Assembly: GCA_030272585.1 (NCBI GenBank) | Contig: BSYQ01000005.1 | Span: forward strand, 4,929,501 to 4,993,500 | DNA: 64,000 nucleotides | Direction: 5' to 3' | Source of the DNA: Bryopsis sp. KO-2023 | Lineage: Eukaryota > Chlorophyta > Ulvophyceae > Bryopsidales > Bryopsidaceae | Part shown: piece after piece, positions 1-11,128 of the stretch | Numbering within the stretch: the stretch's first letter is position 1 | Layout of the letters: the number at the start of each line of letters is the position of its first letter | Made by a program: the position numbers and the translations under genes | Notes under the pieces: model-generated | What the model saw: only the letters and a program-made list of their open reading frames with translations | Databases searched by the model: none | Told to the model about the DNA's origin: nothing

Positions 1-587
1 GTGACGTCCGACGTCGGTTGTCGGTTTCTGGCATCCAATTCCCCAGACTCGCTGGCCAATTATATTACCAGTTACTTCCACATGCAAATTTTCGACTACG
101 CTTGCTGAAAGATTTGGCAACTCTCAGTGTTCTGATATCTAGGACAGGGCTGCTGGCTTCGTCCGATGCGTGACGGGAAAAGCGCTGGTGCTGAATTGCA
201 GCGGCAAGAGGGATGTCGCCCGCCGCAGCAAAGATTTTGTTCCTTGTGTAACATTGTGGGGGTTTCGCTGAAAGGAAACGGCGCAAAAAAAACAATTACA
301 TTCGTCACTGTTTACTCGGCACTGGGATCATGCCAGAAAAGAAAATCAGCGATCAATGCTCTGTGACAGCGACACTGGTGCTTGTGTAGGAGTGTCCGTT
401 CCTGCGACTGTGGTTTTTTAGAGAACGCCTCTTGGCGCAGAGGGGGGCTAATCGCTCTTGTCTTGAGGTCGTCGCCAGCGCGTCTTGTATTTCGCATCCT
501 TTTCACGTCCATAGCAAGGATCCCGTCGCGCGCAATACCTCGACTCAACAGAACTTGTTCTCAGAAGACGCTCGCTTCCGGGTGGAG
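1..587. other. 5' flank without recognised gene
   Basis: No gene recognised. The first 16 bases hold two ACGT cores (GACGTCCGACGTCGG), the kind of sequence bZIP factors bind in plants, but function is unknown. The reading frame of the gene starting at 588 stays open upstream to about 432 without an ATG, so this part is probably 5' UTR or promoter. Confidence 0.4.
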
Positions 588-2048
588 ATGCAGCCTCTGG
601 ATGTTCCCTCGTTTATCGCGAAACCCACCGGCAATTTGTCTTTGGACATATTTCCGCTAATATCGCTGCTCTCCTGTCTGCCGACCCTGCGAATCTATTG
701 GCTAACCAAACGACGGGCCGACTTCGTACGTGACGCTTTCTGGTACAGGTGCAGTTATGAAAAACGCATTCAAGGAAGCCGAAATCGAATCACCAAGCGT
801 TTTTTTTTGTGCTGTAAACTTCAGGTGATCTTTTCGGTGGGGTTTGTGATTGCGGGGATATACCACTACTGTTACTTGCACAAGGATGGGCTAGAGGCTT
901 CCGAGTTCTTGGGATTGAATGGCTCCGTTTGGCGAACGCTGGATATCGTGTGGGCATATGGGTGCCTCGTGAGAACTCTCGGACACGTGATCGGAGCCCA
1001 CCATACTTGCACTTTGGGTAGGTTTTTTAAATAGAAAAAGAAGAAAAAAAACAGAGGGTGAATCCAGAAACAGAAACTCCCTAGATCTTTTATTTCTGTG
1101 ACATTCTATATCTGTATGGAAAAGGAATGGCTGTTAAAAAAACACAGAAAAGGATTTGAAATACTGAAATGTGTTGCAGTTACCTCGATCAAGACACAGA
1201 ATCATTTTTTTTCAAAACTCAAAATTTCCTCCCAGAACTCCTCAAACTTGTAGCACACTGTATGATAATGTTTGAATGCAGATACACATCAATTTGCAAA
1301 ACTCTGTCATATGGAAAACATTTCCAGCTTTTTTTTTTCTTTTTTTTTTTGGGGGGGGGGGGGAGTTCAGTCCACCTGGCAATTTGATGGTGGAAAATAT
1401 TCAGCACTGTCCTGTGGAAAATAGGCTATACCCTTTTCAATGCTGCTTCGCCTGTCGATATGACTGACTGATCAAGTTTTTGTTTTGTACTGTGTTTTCA
1501 GCATTGACGAACGTCGTATTCCCTGTGGGCATCATATTTGAAATCTACAGGAATCCAGGGTGAGCTCCACACGATTTTCCCTAACAGCTCCTAAAACAAA
1601 TCGTTCAAGAATCCCCCCAGCTTCATGAAAACATGCATGTTCGTGGTATGTAGGAAACTCTTTGAAACAGAGCGCACAGATCCATGTTTTCCCAACATTC
1701 TTAAAAGAAAGCGTACCAAAAAAATGTGACATTCTGTTGGTGTTTTTTCTTTTTGTCAGGCTGAAGTTGATGCCTTTGGGTTTGGGAACTCTGATTGCGC
1801 TGTCTTCCTTGAAGATCACCGTGGAAGGTCTGAAAACCTTTCCTCGATTCAGCAAGGGCCACGGGCTGAGAGCGTTTCTGTGGGCGTTTTTGGGTTTCAC
1901 GTGTTTTGTGCTTCCCAATCGATTGGCGATGTATTGGTTTTGGCATTCCTTGTGGCATCTTTTCCTGGGGCTGTGCTACTACGAACTGTACGTGGACCTG
2001 GAGAGAGAGAATCTGTCAAAATGCTCTAAGAAAATCAGGAATGAGTGA
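588..2048 (+). CDS. 7-TM membrane protein, CREST/ceramidase-like
   Basis: Three exons with closing phases, 588..1017, 1502..1559 and 1760..2048, give 258 residues. The protein is hydrophobic throughout, with about seven predicted membrane segments and a short charged C-terminal tail ending in KKIRNE. Near the C-terminus the last helix reads YWFWHSLWHLFLG. The H-x3-H pattern HSLWH is the hallmark of the last helix of the CREST superfamily (alkaline ceramidases, Per1, PAQR receptors, TMEM8), where the histidines bind zinc. A second histidine group, GHVIGAHH, lies around residues 130-137. What is seen: helices, HxxxH, splice sites. What is inferred: a membrane lipid or GPI hydrolase of the ER/Golgi type. 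I cannot say which CREST branch. The ATG at 588 is the first in frame after an open but ATG-less stretch; an upstream exon cannot be excluded. The next gene, IFT20, is on the same strand and unrelated. Confidence 0.55.
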
Positions 2049-3395
2049 GAGGGCACCTGAAGGAAAGGAGACATGGGTTCAAGAGTATCAGGTGGGTTTA
2101 TTTTTTAAATTGAACCTGGAAAACAATTTGAATGAGATTTGTGGACAGGTGACTATCTGAGTTTTTGCCTACTTTTTTTTTTTTTTAAGTTATTTTTGCT
2201 TGTTTTCTGGCTCCTTTCTTCGTCATTTTTGGTGGCTGATCAGATTCAATTCGATGTTCATTTCAGCAAAATCCAACATTTGTCACATGGAGTTTATCGG
2301 AATATATTTCGCTTTTTGTGCAACTTTTTTTCTCAGGGATGTTGATGCTGAGTCCTATTTTCTTGCATTCCAGATCCAATGCTTGTTCCATTGCAGCTTC
2401 TTGTCGATATATTTTTAGCACACACTGGATTCGAAAAACCAACAACAGTGTGATTTTTTGAATTCAGAGTGGCGAAAAAAACCCACCGAAAGAGAACTCT
2501 CAATCGATAAGTGAAGGAGGGTTCCAAAAACCTTGTTAATTCAACATTTTTCAGACGTGTTTTTTTTTCTTTTTTATTCTGATTAGCTCTATTATCATCT
2601 CTTTTTTTTTTTCTTGGTGCACTTTCGTGCTTGTATGTCAGATTTGAAAGGGGGTTCGGACAAGCAATTGCTTTCGCCAATGGTTAATCTTCCAGGTGTT
2701 ACTTTGTTAGATTTTTAGTTCTGGTTGGTTCAGAGAAAAGAGTAAGAGAGAGAGATAGAGAGAGAAAAGTGGTTATCTGTAATGTTGGGGAGGAAATGGG
2801 TTGGTGGCAAAATTGTCAAGGTTAGTTGGTGGCCGAGGAAGGTTAAACAGTCGTCTTGTTTTTTTTTTCCTTTTTTTTGTCTTTGCCGCTTCATCGATAA
2901 ATTGGTTATTGATGTTGGCGAGGGCAATCTTCGTGGAGTTTCAGTCTGCGGGGTGTATGTGTGAGTGCAGATTGATTTTCCTGTGTTCAGTATTGAGAGT
3001 TGATGTGGTTCTGAGTGTTGGGGTTTTGGGGATTTGTAAACCAGCCATTGATTAAGCAAATGGAGTGTGTTTCTGCAAGGTCCCAGAAAAATTCTGTGAC
3101 AAATTCTATGTGGGGTGGGTGCTGGTTGTTTTGGGCAAACACTGACATGGAGTGGGATTGAGCTGAATGTTGCACGCACAGAAGTCCCTCCTTTCCACAA
3201 ACAATGAAGTGTTTCGTTTCTGTTGGATATTTGCTGTTCATCCCATGACGCTTTCCCACACATTCCCCTCCAAAATGTATGAAATGAAGGTCTGCAGAGC
3301 AGGCGTGCATCTTGTCAGGAGCGGTGGAGCGATTTTCCCTGGCACCTCATTTTGCAACAGAAGCGAGACGTTCGCGAGCACACAAAAGCATCGGA
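2049..3395. other. intergenic, T-rich, with GA repeat
   Basis: No gene recognised. The sequence is T-rich with several T runs, has a (GA)n stretch near 2743-2766, and leads into the IFT20 promoter. No convincing exon with splice sites was found on either strand. Confidence 0.4.
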
Positions 3396-3800
3396 ATGGC
3401 AACTGACGATACCGGGGGAATCTACTTCGATGACGACTTTCGCATCCGAATTTTCGATGTCGAACGGCTGGAAGCCTCGAAAGGGCTCCAAGAAAACTCA
3501 TTCAAGTTTCTCGACAAAGTTGGGCAGCTCCAGGACACCGTCAAACAGTACATGGCGCTGATAGATCAGCAAGCGGAGAAAATCGAGGCCGAAAAATTGA
3601 AGGCCATCGGGTTGAGGAATCGGGCAGCTGCGATGGAAGAGGAATCCAGAAGAAAAAGGGCAGACATGCGGCTTTCACTGTCCGAAAAGCAAGAGGAGCT
3701 GGAGCGATTGCAGGTAGAAGAGATGTCGCTTATGAAGCTGAAACAAGAACAGGAATTGATGATGGCCAAGCTTTCAGACAGCGGGGTGGGCGGAGAGTGA
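3396..3800 (+). CDS. IFT20: Intraflagellar transport protein 20
   Basis: Intronless, 134 residues, the usual length of IFT20 (about 132). IFT20 is a small coiled-coil subunit of the IFT-B complex; it also cycles through the Golgi and helps deliver membrane proteins to the flagellum. The N-terminal part carries the family pattern YFDDDFRIRIFDVE, followed by KFLDKVGQLQDTV (about residues 38-50), the EAEKLKAIGLRN segment (about 65-76) that matches the conserved ENEKMKAIGARN of animal IFT20, and a C-terminal coiled coil with heptads of Leu/Met/Glu. The ATG at 3396 is preferred: the same frame is open upstream to 3312 but without another ATG. A 21-base tandem duplication lies 110 bases downstream of the stop. 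The gene converges on purM with about 210 bases between stops. Its presence implies that the organism builds flagella at some stage. Confidence 0.92.
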   Translation: MATDDTGGIYFDDDFRIRIFDVERLEASKGLQENSFKFLDKVGQLQDTVKQYMALIDQQAEKIEAEKLKAIGLRNRAAAMEEESRRKRADMRLSLSEKQEELERLQVEEMSLMKLKQEQELMMAKLSDSGVGGE

Positions 3801-3910
3801 GGAGGTCGATCTGACGTCTTTTGCAAGATGTGTGACGGCTTCGAAAGAATGCATCGGATGCCATGAAATCTCGTCCTCTGATGCTTCAGCTTCTCAGAAG
3901 CATCTATGCC

Positions 3911-3952
3911 TCTGGGAAAAGTTCTGGCGATTCTGGGAAAAGTTCTGGCGAT
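3911..3952. repeat. 21-bp tandem duplication
   Basis: A 21-base unit beginning TCTGGGAAAAG occurs twice back to back at 3911-3931 and 3932-3952, in the short spacer between the convergent IFT20 and purM genes, probably in one or both 3' UTRs. Confidence 0.9.
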
Positions 3953-4010
3953 TCTTGAACTTGTAGTGGAGGGAGGGCGGCTGGGGGACATGTTTTAAAC
4001 TGATTGATTC

Positions 4011-6881
4011 TTAATCGAGCAGCACCCCTTCTCCCTCAACAATTTCACCAAGCACGAACGCCCTTGGATTGTTTTGCAAAGCCCCTTCCACATTCGATGC
4101 ATCCACTGCCATGACCATCCCGACACCCATGTTGAAAGTCCTGAACATTTCCTTCTCGTCGATGTCCCCGGCCTACCATCAACAAACCAAAGATATAACG
4201 GAGTAACATCCCAGCGTTCTACCGATGCTTTAATCCATGAACAGGGAAACTGTGGCAAGAAAGCGTAACATGGCCATATCACTCATTTGTACCATATATA
4301 TACCATATATATGTATATATATTGCCCCCTTGATGGCTTTCAACATCAAGGGGACTGCATAACCGAACAAAAGCTACAGCAATGTTTTATTCTTTTCGGC
4401 CTCCTACCTTCTGTATCCATTTGAATATTTCAGGGACATCCCAACTTGATTTGTCGATCTTGCATGCCAGACCATCTGGAATCACTCTGGGTAAGTTTTC
4501 AGGAAATCCACCTCCAGTGATGTGAACCACACCCTGGCCAACAGGCACGAAGAAAAGACTGACATCAAATCAACGACCTAAACCAACGCCTTCCCCCGCC
4601 AAATATCGAATCGGAAAGGTCGGAGTTCAAAAAAAGAGAGTCATATGTGGCTTGCATTTGATTTTCCAGGTATTCCCTCCCAAGCTCGGGGAAAAAAAAC
4701 TCAACATCATTGCAGATCAATCCTTGGAAAAAAAAACAGGACCCTGATGCATGAAACAACAAATCTATGCACTCTTCCATCTCCTTGATTCTCAAAAACA
4801 AAACAAAACAAATCTTCTGGATGGTTTCTTTATGGAGGGCCAGATCACCCCTATGCGCGAAAACCAGAAATCCTGGAACTGGAGATACACCCGCACCTTG
4901 AGGCCGATTTCAGAATGGAGACTGACAATATCCGGAACATAGATGACAGTCGGCGCCAGCAACACCGTTCCAAAGGATTCATCTCCCCAAGGGACCTTGT
5001 CCGCAAGACTAACCCCATTTACCTAAATGCCACATATCCAAATAAACATCCCACAAAATGATTCTCCGATGGGCACCAGATAACAATCATGAGCAAAAAG
5101 CCTCATCTGCTGCACAACTGAGCAACGGGGCAAAAAGCAAGACTGGGAGTTTGTGGCGAAAAATTACAACAACAAAATATGATCGCACCTTGAGGACTTT
5201 TCGAACAAGAGAGAATCCGTTGGAGTGGATTCCGCTAGATTTTAATCCCAACAAGACATCCCCCTTTTGAATTTTGGAGCCATCGATGACATTGTCTTTT
5301 TTCACAGAGCCCACAGCAAAGCCAGCGACATCGTACTCCCCAGATCCATAAAACCCAGGCATCTCAGCGGTCTGGTCATAAAAAAGCATGAAAAACAAAG
5401 TAAGGGGGGCTGCACATAATGGTGTTTACCCAATTTCACTTTCATAGAACTGGGTCTTTCAGCCCCGCTCCCTGAGAAGCAAGAAAACACCTATTCTGGT
5501 TTGGTGGATGCATTTCAGACAGTCATGCGTGCGATCACTTCTGCAGTGCTTTTCCAGAGCATGACAGTTTTCTGCAAACTACTCATTTCCAAATATACAC
5601 AGAGTGCGTATTTGATTTGAACTCCGGATTGAAAGGCATTTAAAAAATAAAAAATAAAGAATAATTCAGACAAGGTTAGAAAAACATCGTTGGTACCTCT
5701 CCGCCAAGCAAAATGCAGTCTGACTGGCGACAACCCTCTACTATCCCTGCCACCACCTACAGCAACAGAGCCCAACCACTATGTTTGAACAAAGAACCAG
5801 CACAAAAATCCAATCAACACATCGATGGCACTCTTTCATTGCGTTTTGTTGGAGATTGAAGATCCGGCAGAAGATAGCAGGATGCAAGTTTGCATCTGTT
5901 GATATTTAAACAAAAGCAAAAATTGTACAAATAAATAAACATATATATATATACAGTTTCTGGCGGCTTAATCACCTCGTTGTGGACGGCCTTCGTTGGG
6001 CAACTTTGCCTAATGTAAATTAAACATTCATTCGTACAGTTTCTGGCGCCACCAGGAATTTCTCGGGCAGAGCAAACTGATCCAAACCTTCGATCCTCAG
6101 TCACAGCAGTTCATCTCCAGACAAATGCATACCTGTTCAGCGACATCCACGTCCAATTTCCCGGTAGCATAGTAGTCGAGGAAGAAGAGAGGTTTTGCTC
6201 CGCTAGTTATTATGTCGTTCACACTCATCGCTACTAGATCGATTCCAATCGTGTCATGTTTTCCCATGTCAAATGCAAGTTTCAATTTGGTACCCACCCC
6301 ATCCGTCCCAGCCACCAAATAGCTGTCACCTAGAAAAGCAAATTTCTTTTCTTTAAAAAAAGCAAATTATTTTTTCTTAAAAAAAAGGAAATTTCTTTTT
6401 TTTGTCTTTTCTTTTTTTTACTATCACCCCTTTTGGAATTCTCCACATTAAAAATGAATGTATGTTTGAAAGTATCCTGTGTTGGCACACAGGATTGAAA
6501 AGGATTGTTTTTTTCTGCCCATGGTTGCAAAACACAAAACAGCTACATGGATGGAAAGTACAAGTTCTAATTTTCATTAGACACGAGGAGAAACTGGTTT
6601 GCTAACCACAGATGGCATACCGTTCACCCACCGAAGGGTACCAGGCCGCTGAAGCCGCCGATATCAGGATTCATCTTCTTGATTCTTTTGACGAGCTCGT
6701 TTCCGGCATCTATATCGACCCCGGCAGACTTATAACTCAAACCGGAGTCGGCGGCACGAACACGATATCTTTCCGCGTCGCGGCATTTTCCACGGACGCC
6801 GCCAGAGCACGACCTCACCGGTGGTCTCGACGCCTTGAATTCTATTCCGCACCGCACAGTTCTGTCCATGGCTGCAAACAT
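4011..6881 (-). CDS. purM: Phosphoribosylformylglycinamidine cyclo-ligase (AIR synthetase)
   Basis: PurM closes the imidazole ring, converting FGAM plus ATP to AIR in purine synthesis; in plants it works in the plastid. Seven exons on the minus strand: 6881..6632, 6329..6133, 5756..5697, 5371..5189, 5022..4897, 4533..4408, 4172..4011. All phases close and give 367 residues, against about 345 for bacterial PurM; the extra N-terminus ([15 protein letters not shown]...) is Arg/Ser-rich and looks like a transit peptide. Landmarks in order: [13 protein letters not shown], the nucleotide-binding [81 protein letters not shown], and a C-terminal [11 protein letters not shown]. Unlike animals, where PurM is part of a trifunctional protein, this is a stand-alone enzyme. 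The start ATG at 6881 lies 426 bases from that of the divergent band-7 gene. Intron 2 contains a small repeated element described separately. Confidence 0.95.
5952..6048. repeat. 69-nt insert bounded by 14-nt direct repeats
   Basis: In purM intron 2, TACAGTTTCTGGCG occurs at 5952-5965 and again at 6035-6048, bracketing 69 bases. The bracketed segment ends with a 26-mer (6008-6033) that recurs exactly at 44489-44514 in another gene's intron. The direct repeats could be target-site duplications of a short insertion; an (AT)n run precedes the left copy. Confidence 0.7.
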
Positions 6882-7307
6882 TTTGATATCGACCACCGCC
6901 TTTCAACCCCGCGCGCTTTCTTGCGACGTCTGGGACCAAATCGGATTTCTGGCGGCGTCATTTGCCACCATTCCCAGGAGTGATATTCGAAGAAAATGAT
7001 TGGGAACTGTAGAAGTCGCTTGGAAGCTGCCAGGAAGCTGCAAACAGACCTTACAGAGCAACCAAAGTGCTGCTGCCAGAGTCCATTCCCAACAGCACCC
7101 ACACCTGCAAACACAGTTTTCTTCTTTGTTCTCCCTTCTTCAAAGGTTGCGTAAAGCCTCGCGAAGGTTTAGGTACAGCTGTTGGAGGGGTCGCATTTCA
7201 AGATTTGGTTGCAAGCATCCGTCCTCGCTTCCCTCGTGGTCATCTTTCGCCGCATGGTTTCGCTGCTCGCTGACACCGCTCGTCGTTTCGTCTGCAGGAT
7301 CGACACC

Positions 7308-9778
7308 ATGCGCGCTATCAAGGCCACCGCTGTTTCGGTGCTCGTTGTTCTTATTCTGGCGGTATCCGTCATGCTGCTGGCAGCTTCGCTCAAGAAGCTG
7401 AAGTCCACACAAGTGGGTCTGGAGTACGACACGCAGGAGAGAGAATTGGGCTCCATCAAAGGCACGTGACAGACAGAGAAATGCGAATCGTGATTTTTCC
7501 CCAAAACATGGAACGTGGTGATTCTTGTTTGGCAAGGAAATGAAAGAATACTTAGTAAAACATCAACATCAAACCATGATTTTTCAACAAAATTCTCAAA
7601 AATGGAAAATGGAAAAATCCCAACTCCACCAGAGAACCTGGTAGAACTGCTCCAACATAATAATATTTCATTTTGAATATTTTAATATTCCGGTTTTCAT
7701 TTTTCGTTTTTTGGTGAGAATGCTGCTTCGTGTCGGTTTCTGCAGGGGAGGGTCTCCATGCCGGCCCCCCTTTTTTCGAGTTTTTGAAGTACTCGTCGGT
7801 GTTTCTCTCGAGGGAAATCAGCACGATTTGCGTTTCAAGAGATGGTCTGGTGCTGGAACTGAAGGTTTCTTTCCAGTACCGGCCAGATCCAAAGAAGATC
7901 GAGGAAATCACAACGAAGTACAGGTGAGGGTTCTTGACATGCATATTCCTGAATTCAAGGTTAATAATAATAAATAATAAATAAATAATTTTATTTTGTT
8001 CAGTAGCAACTTGTTATATCCACACACCATGCTGTGTATTTTGCCTGTCAAGGTGCAAATCCTGATGGGGGGGTCTATCGTTTTGTTGCAGGAATTCCAA
8101 GAGGTACGATCAAATGGTTCTTGGAGCCGCTGAGTCTGCCATTCACCATGGGTGTGGCGATTTTGAAATCGAAGAATTCCAGAGCAAAAGAGGTATCATC
8201 CAGGCGAGGCAAAAAGAAGTCATGGAGGTATGTTGCTTGAACAGCGCTTTTTTTCTGCCCCCTGTCAATTTTTCTGATGAGCTGCTGTGGTACGGTGAAT
8301 GGATGTGGAAATGTTGACTCTTCTGTCGAATTTTTTACTTGTTATTCTGTGATGCTCTCAGGAAATATTTTCTGGAAAGAATGAACAGACGAATCTGCAT
8401 GCCGAAGTAGTGGATGTTCAATTTCTTAACATCTCGCCTCCATCCAGGTAAGATTGATCAGTTTTCTTTGGGCAAATCCATGGGAGTTTTATTCTCAAGG
8501 GTCAGTTCATTTTTTTATTGTACAAAAGGAAGACTCCTCTAGATGCTATTCTGGTTTGAATGTGGAGTTTGCACAAAGAGGGCACTTGTGGGGATATTAC
8601 AAATCACGCTTGCAATTTTCTTTTGCTTTCTGGGAGTATGTTTGAAAGGCCATTGAGATTATTTGTGAGGTCGGCAGGTGGGAAGAAGCCGTTGAGTCAA
8701 AAGAGAATGCCAGGGAAGAAATTTCGCTGGCCAGAAAGGAAGAGACGCAAGCTTTGACAAAAGCAGAAACCTCGCTCAAGGTTCGACCCTGTTGGAATTC
8801 TTTCTTTTTTTTCCCTTGTTTTTTAGTTTGATCACAGAGTTTGATAGAAAACGATGTCTTGCAGGTCATGTTCTTTTTGGTCGATTCTTTCTGTTTTGTT
8901 TCGTTCAGTCTGGAGGCATCAAAGCTTGAGTGCGTTTTGTGTCGGGAATTTTAGCCAGGATCGTTTTTCCATCTTTTTAACGAAAGATATTTTACTTTTG
9001 TTAGGAAAATGAGAAGGATAAAGGATGTAGCAAGCAAAAGAATTTGGAATGTAGATTTTTTGATTCTCTCCGTATTGCCAAAAATTCAAGTGATGTAAAA
9101 AAAAAACCAGCTGTACTTTATTTTGGCTTACTGATGCAGGTTTCTGAAGAAGAGGCAAAAATTGTCTTAGCCAAAGCAGAGACGCAAGCGGAAGTTTTGC
9201 TCAATCAAGCAGAAGCTGAGGTATGGCCGATTAATTGATTGAGTGAGGTGGCACTTCAATAACGGGGAATTTTCCCCAGGGTGTTTTGAAACAAAATTAG
9301 TTTTTTTAGGGATGAAATATATGGATTTATTGTCAAATACTATAAATTCATAAATGAATAATATTAAAAAACTTTACATGTTATAATTGTAAAGTATCGA
9401 TTATTGTTGGATAATTAAAAAGCCTGGGCAAAAGACCTCTGATTTTAGATTGGGTTGGAAGAAAAAGTGTTTTATTTTTTTCTAAGGATCCCTTTCCTTT
9501 CGGTTTTTGATGTGAATTTGCTGGGAATGGCAAAGAAACTTTCCTTTGGTTTGGTTTCAATTGTTTGAAGCAAAAAACCGGTCCTTTTCTCGTTGCAGGC
9601 AGCCTCACTGTTGTTCAAATTTGAGAAAGAGGCCAACGCCACAAAATTCGCCAAGGAGCAACTGGATCTGGACACCGCCGGCATTTTGCGATACCTGTTG
9701 AACCGCCAGATTGAATCCAAGGATAAAATAGAAATTGGCATGGATCCACCTTCACTCTCCTTCAACGATGAGCTATAA
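7308..9778 (+). CDS. SPFH/band-7 domain protein with N-terminal membrane anchor
   Basis: Seven exons, 7308..7461, 7746..7923, 8092..8227, 8362..8447, 8678..8780, 9140..9220 and 9599..9778, close in phase to 305 residues. Residues about 5-27 are one hydrophobic segment (AVSVLVVLILAVSVMLLAAS); then comes EYDTQERELGSIKG, EGLHAGPPFFEF, VSRDGLVLELKVSFQYR, SAIHHGCGDFEIEEFQSKRG, and a long charged helix rich in Ala, Glu and Lys (EEAKIVLAKAETQAEVLL). This order, with a Gly/Pro-rich turn, a second beta half and a coiled C-terminal helix, is that of the stomatin/prohibitin/flotillin superfamily, which form membrane scaffolds. The exact subfamily is unclear. Intron 1 must use a GC donor (AAAG|GCACGT) to keep frame. 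An earlier in-frame ATG at 7254 is possible, but the sequence just before 7298 looks like a 3' splice site, suggesting a 5' UTR intron. Confidence 0.8.

Positions 9779-11128
<1,350 letters not shown>

Noticed and set aside
3312-3395. N-terminal extension of IFT20
   Set aside because: The extended frame begins with TTG, not ATG; the 134-residue version from 3396 matches family length.
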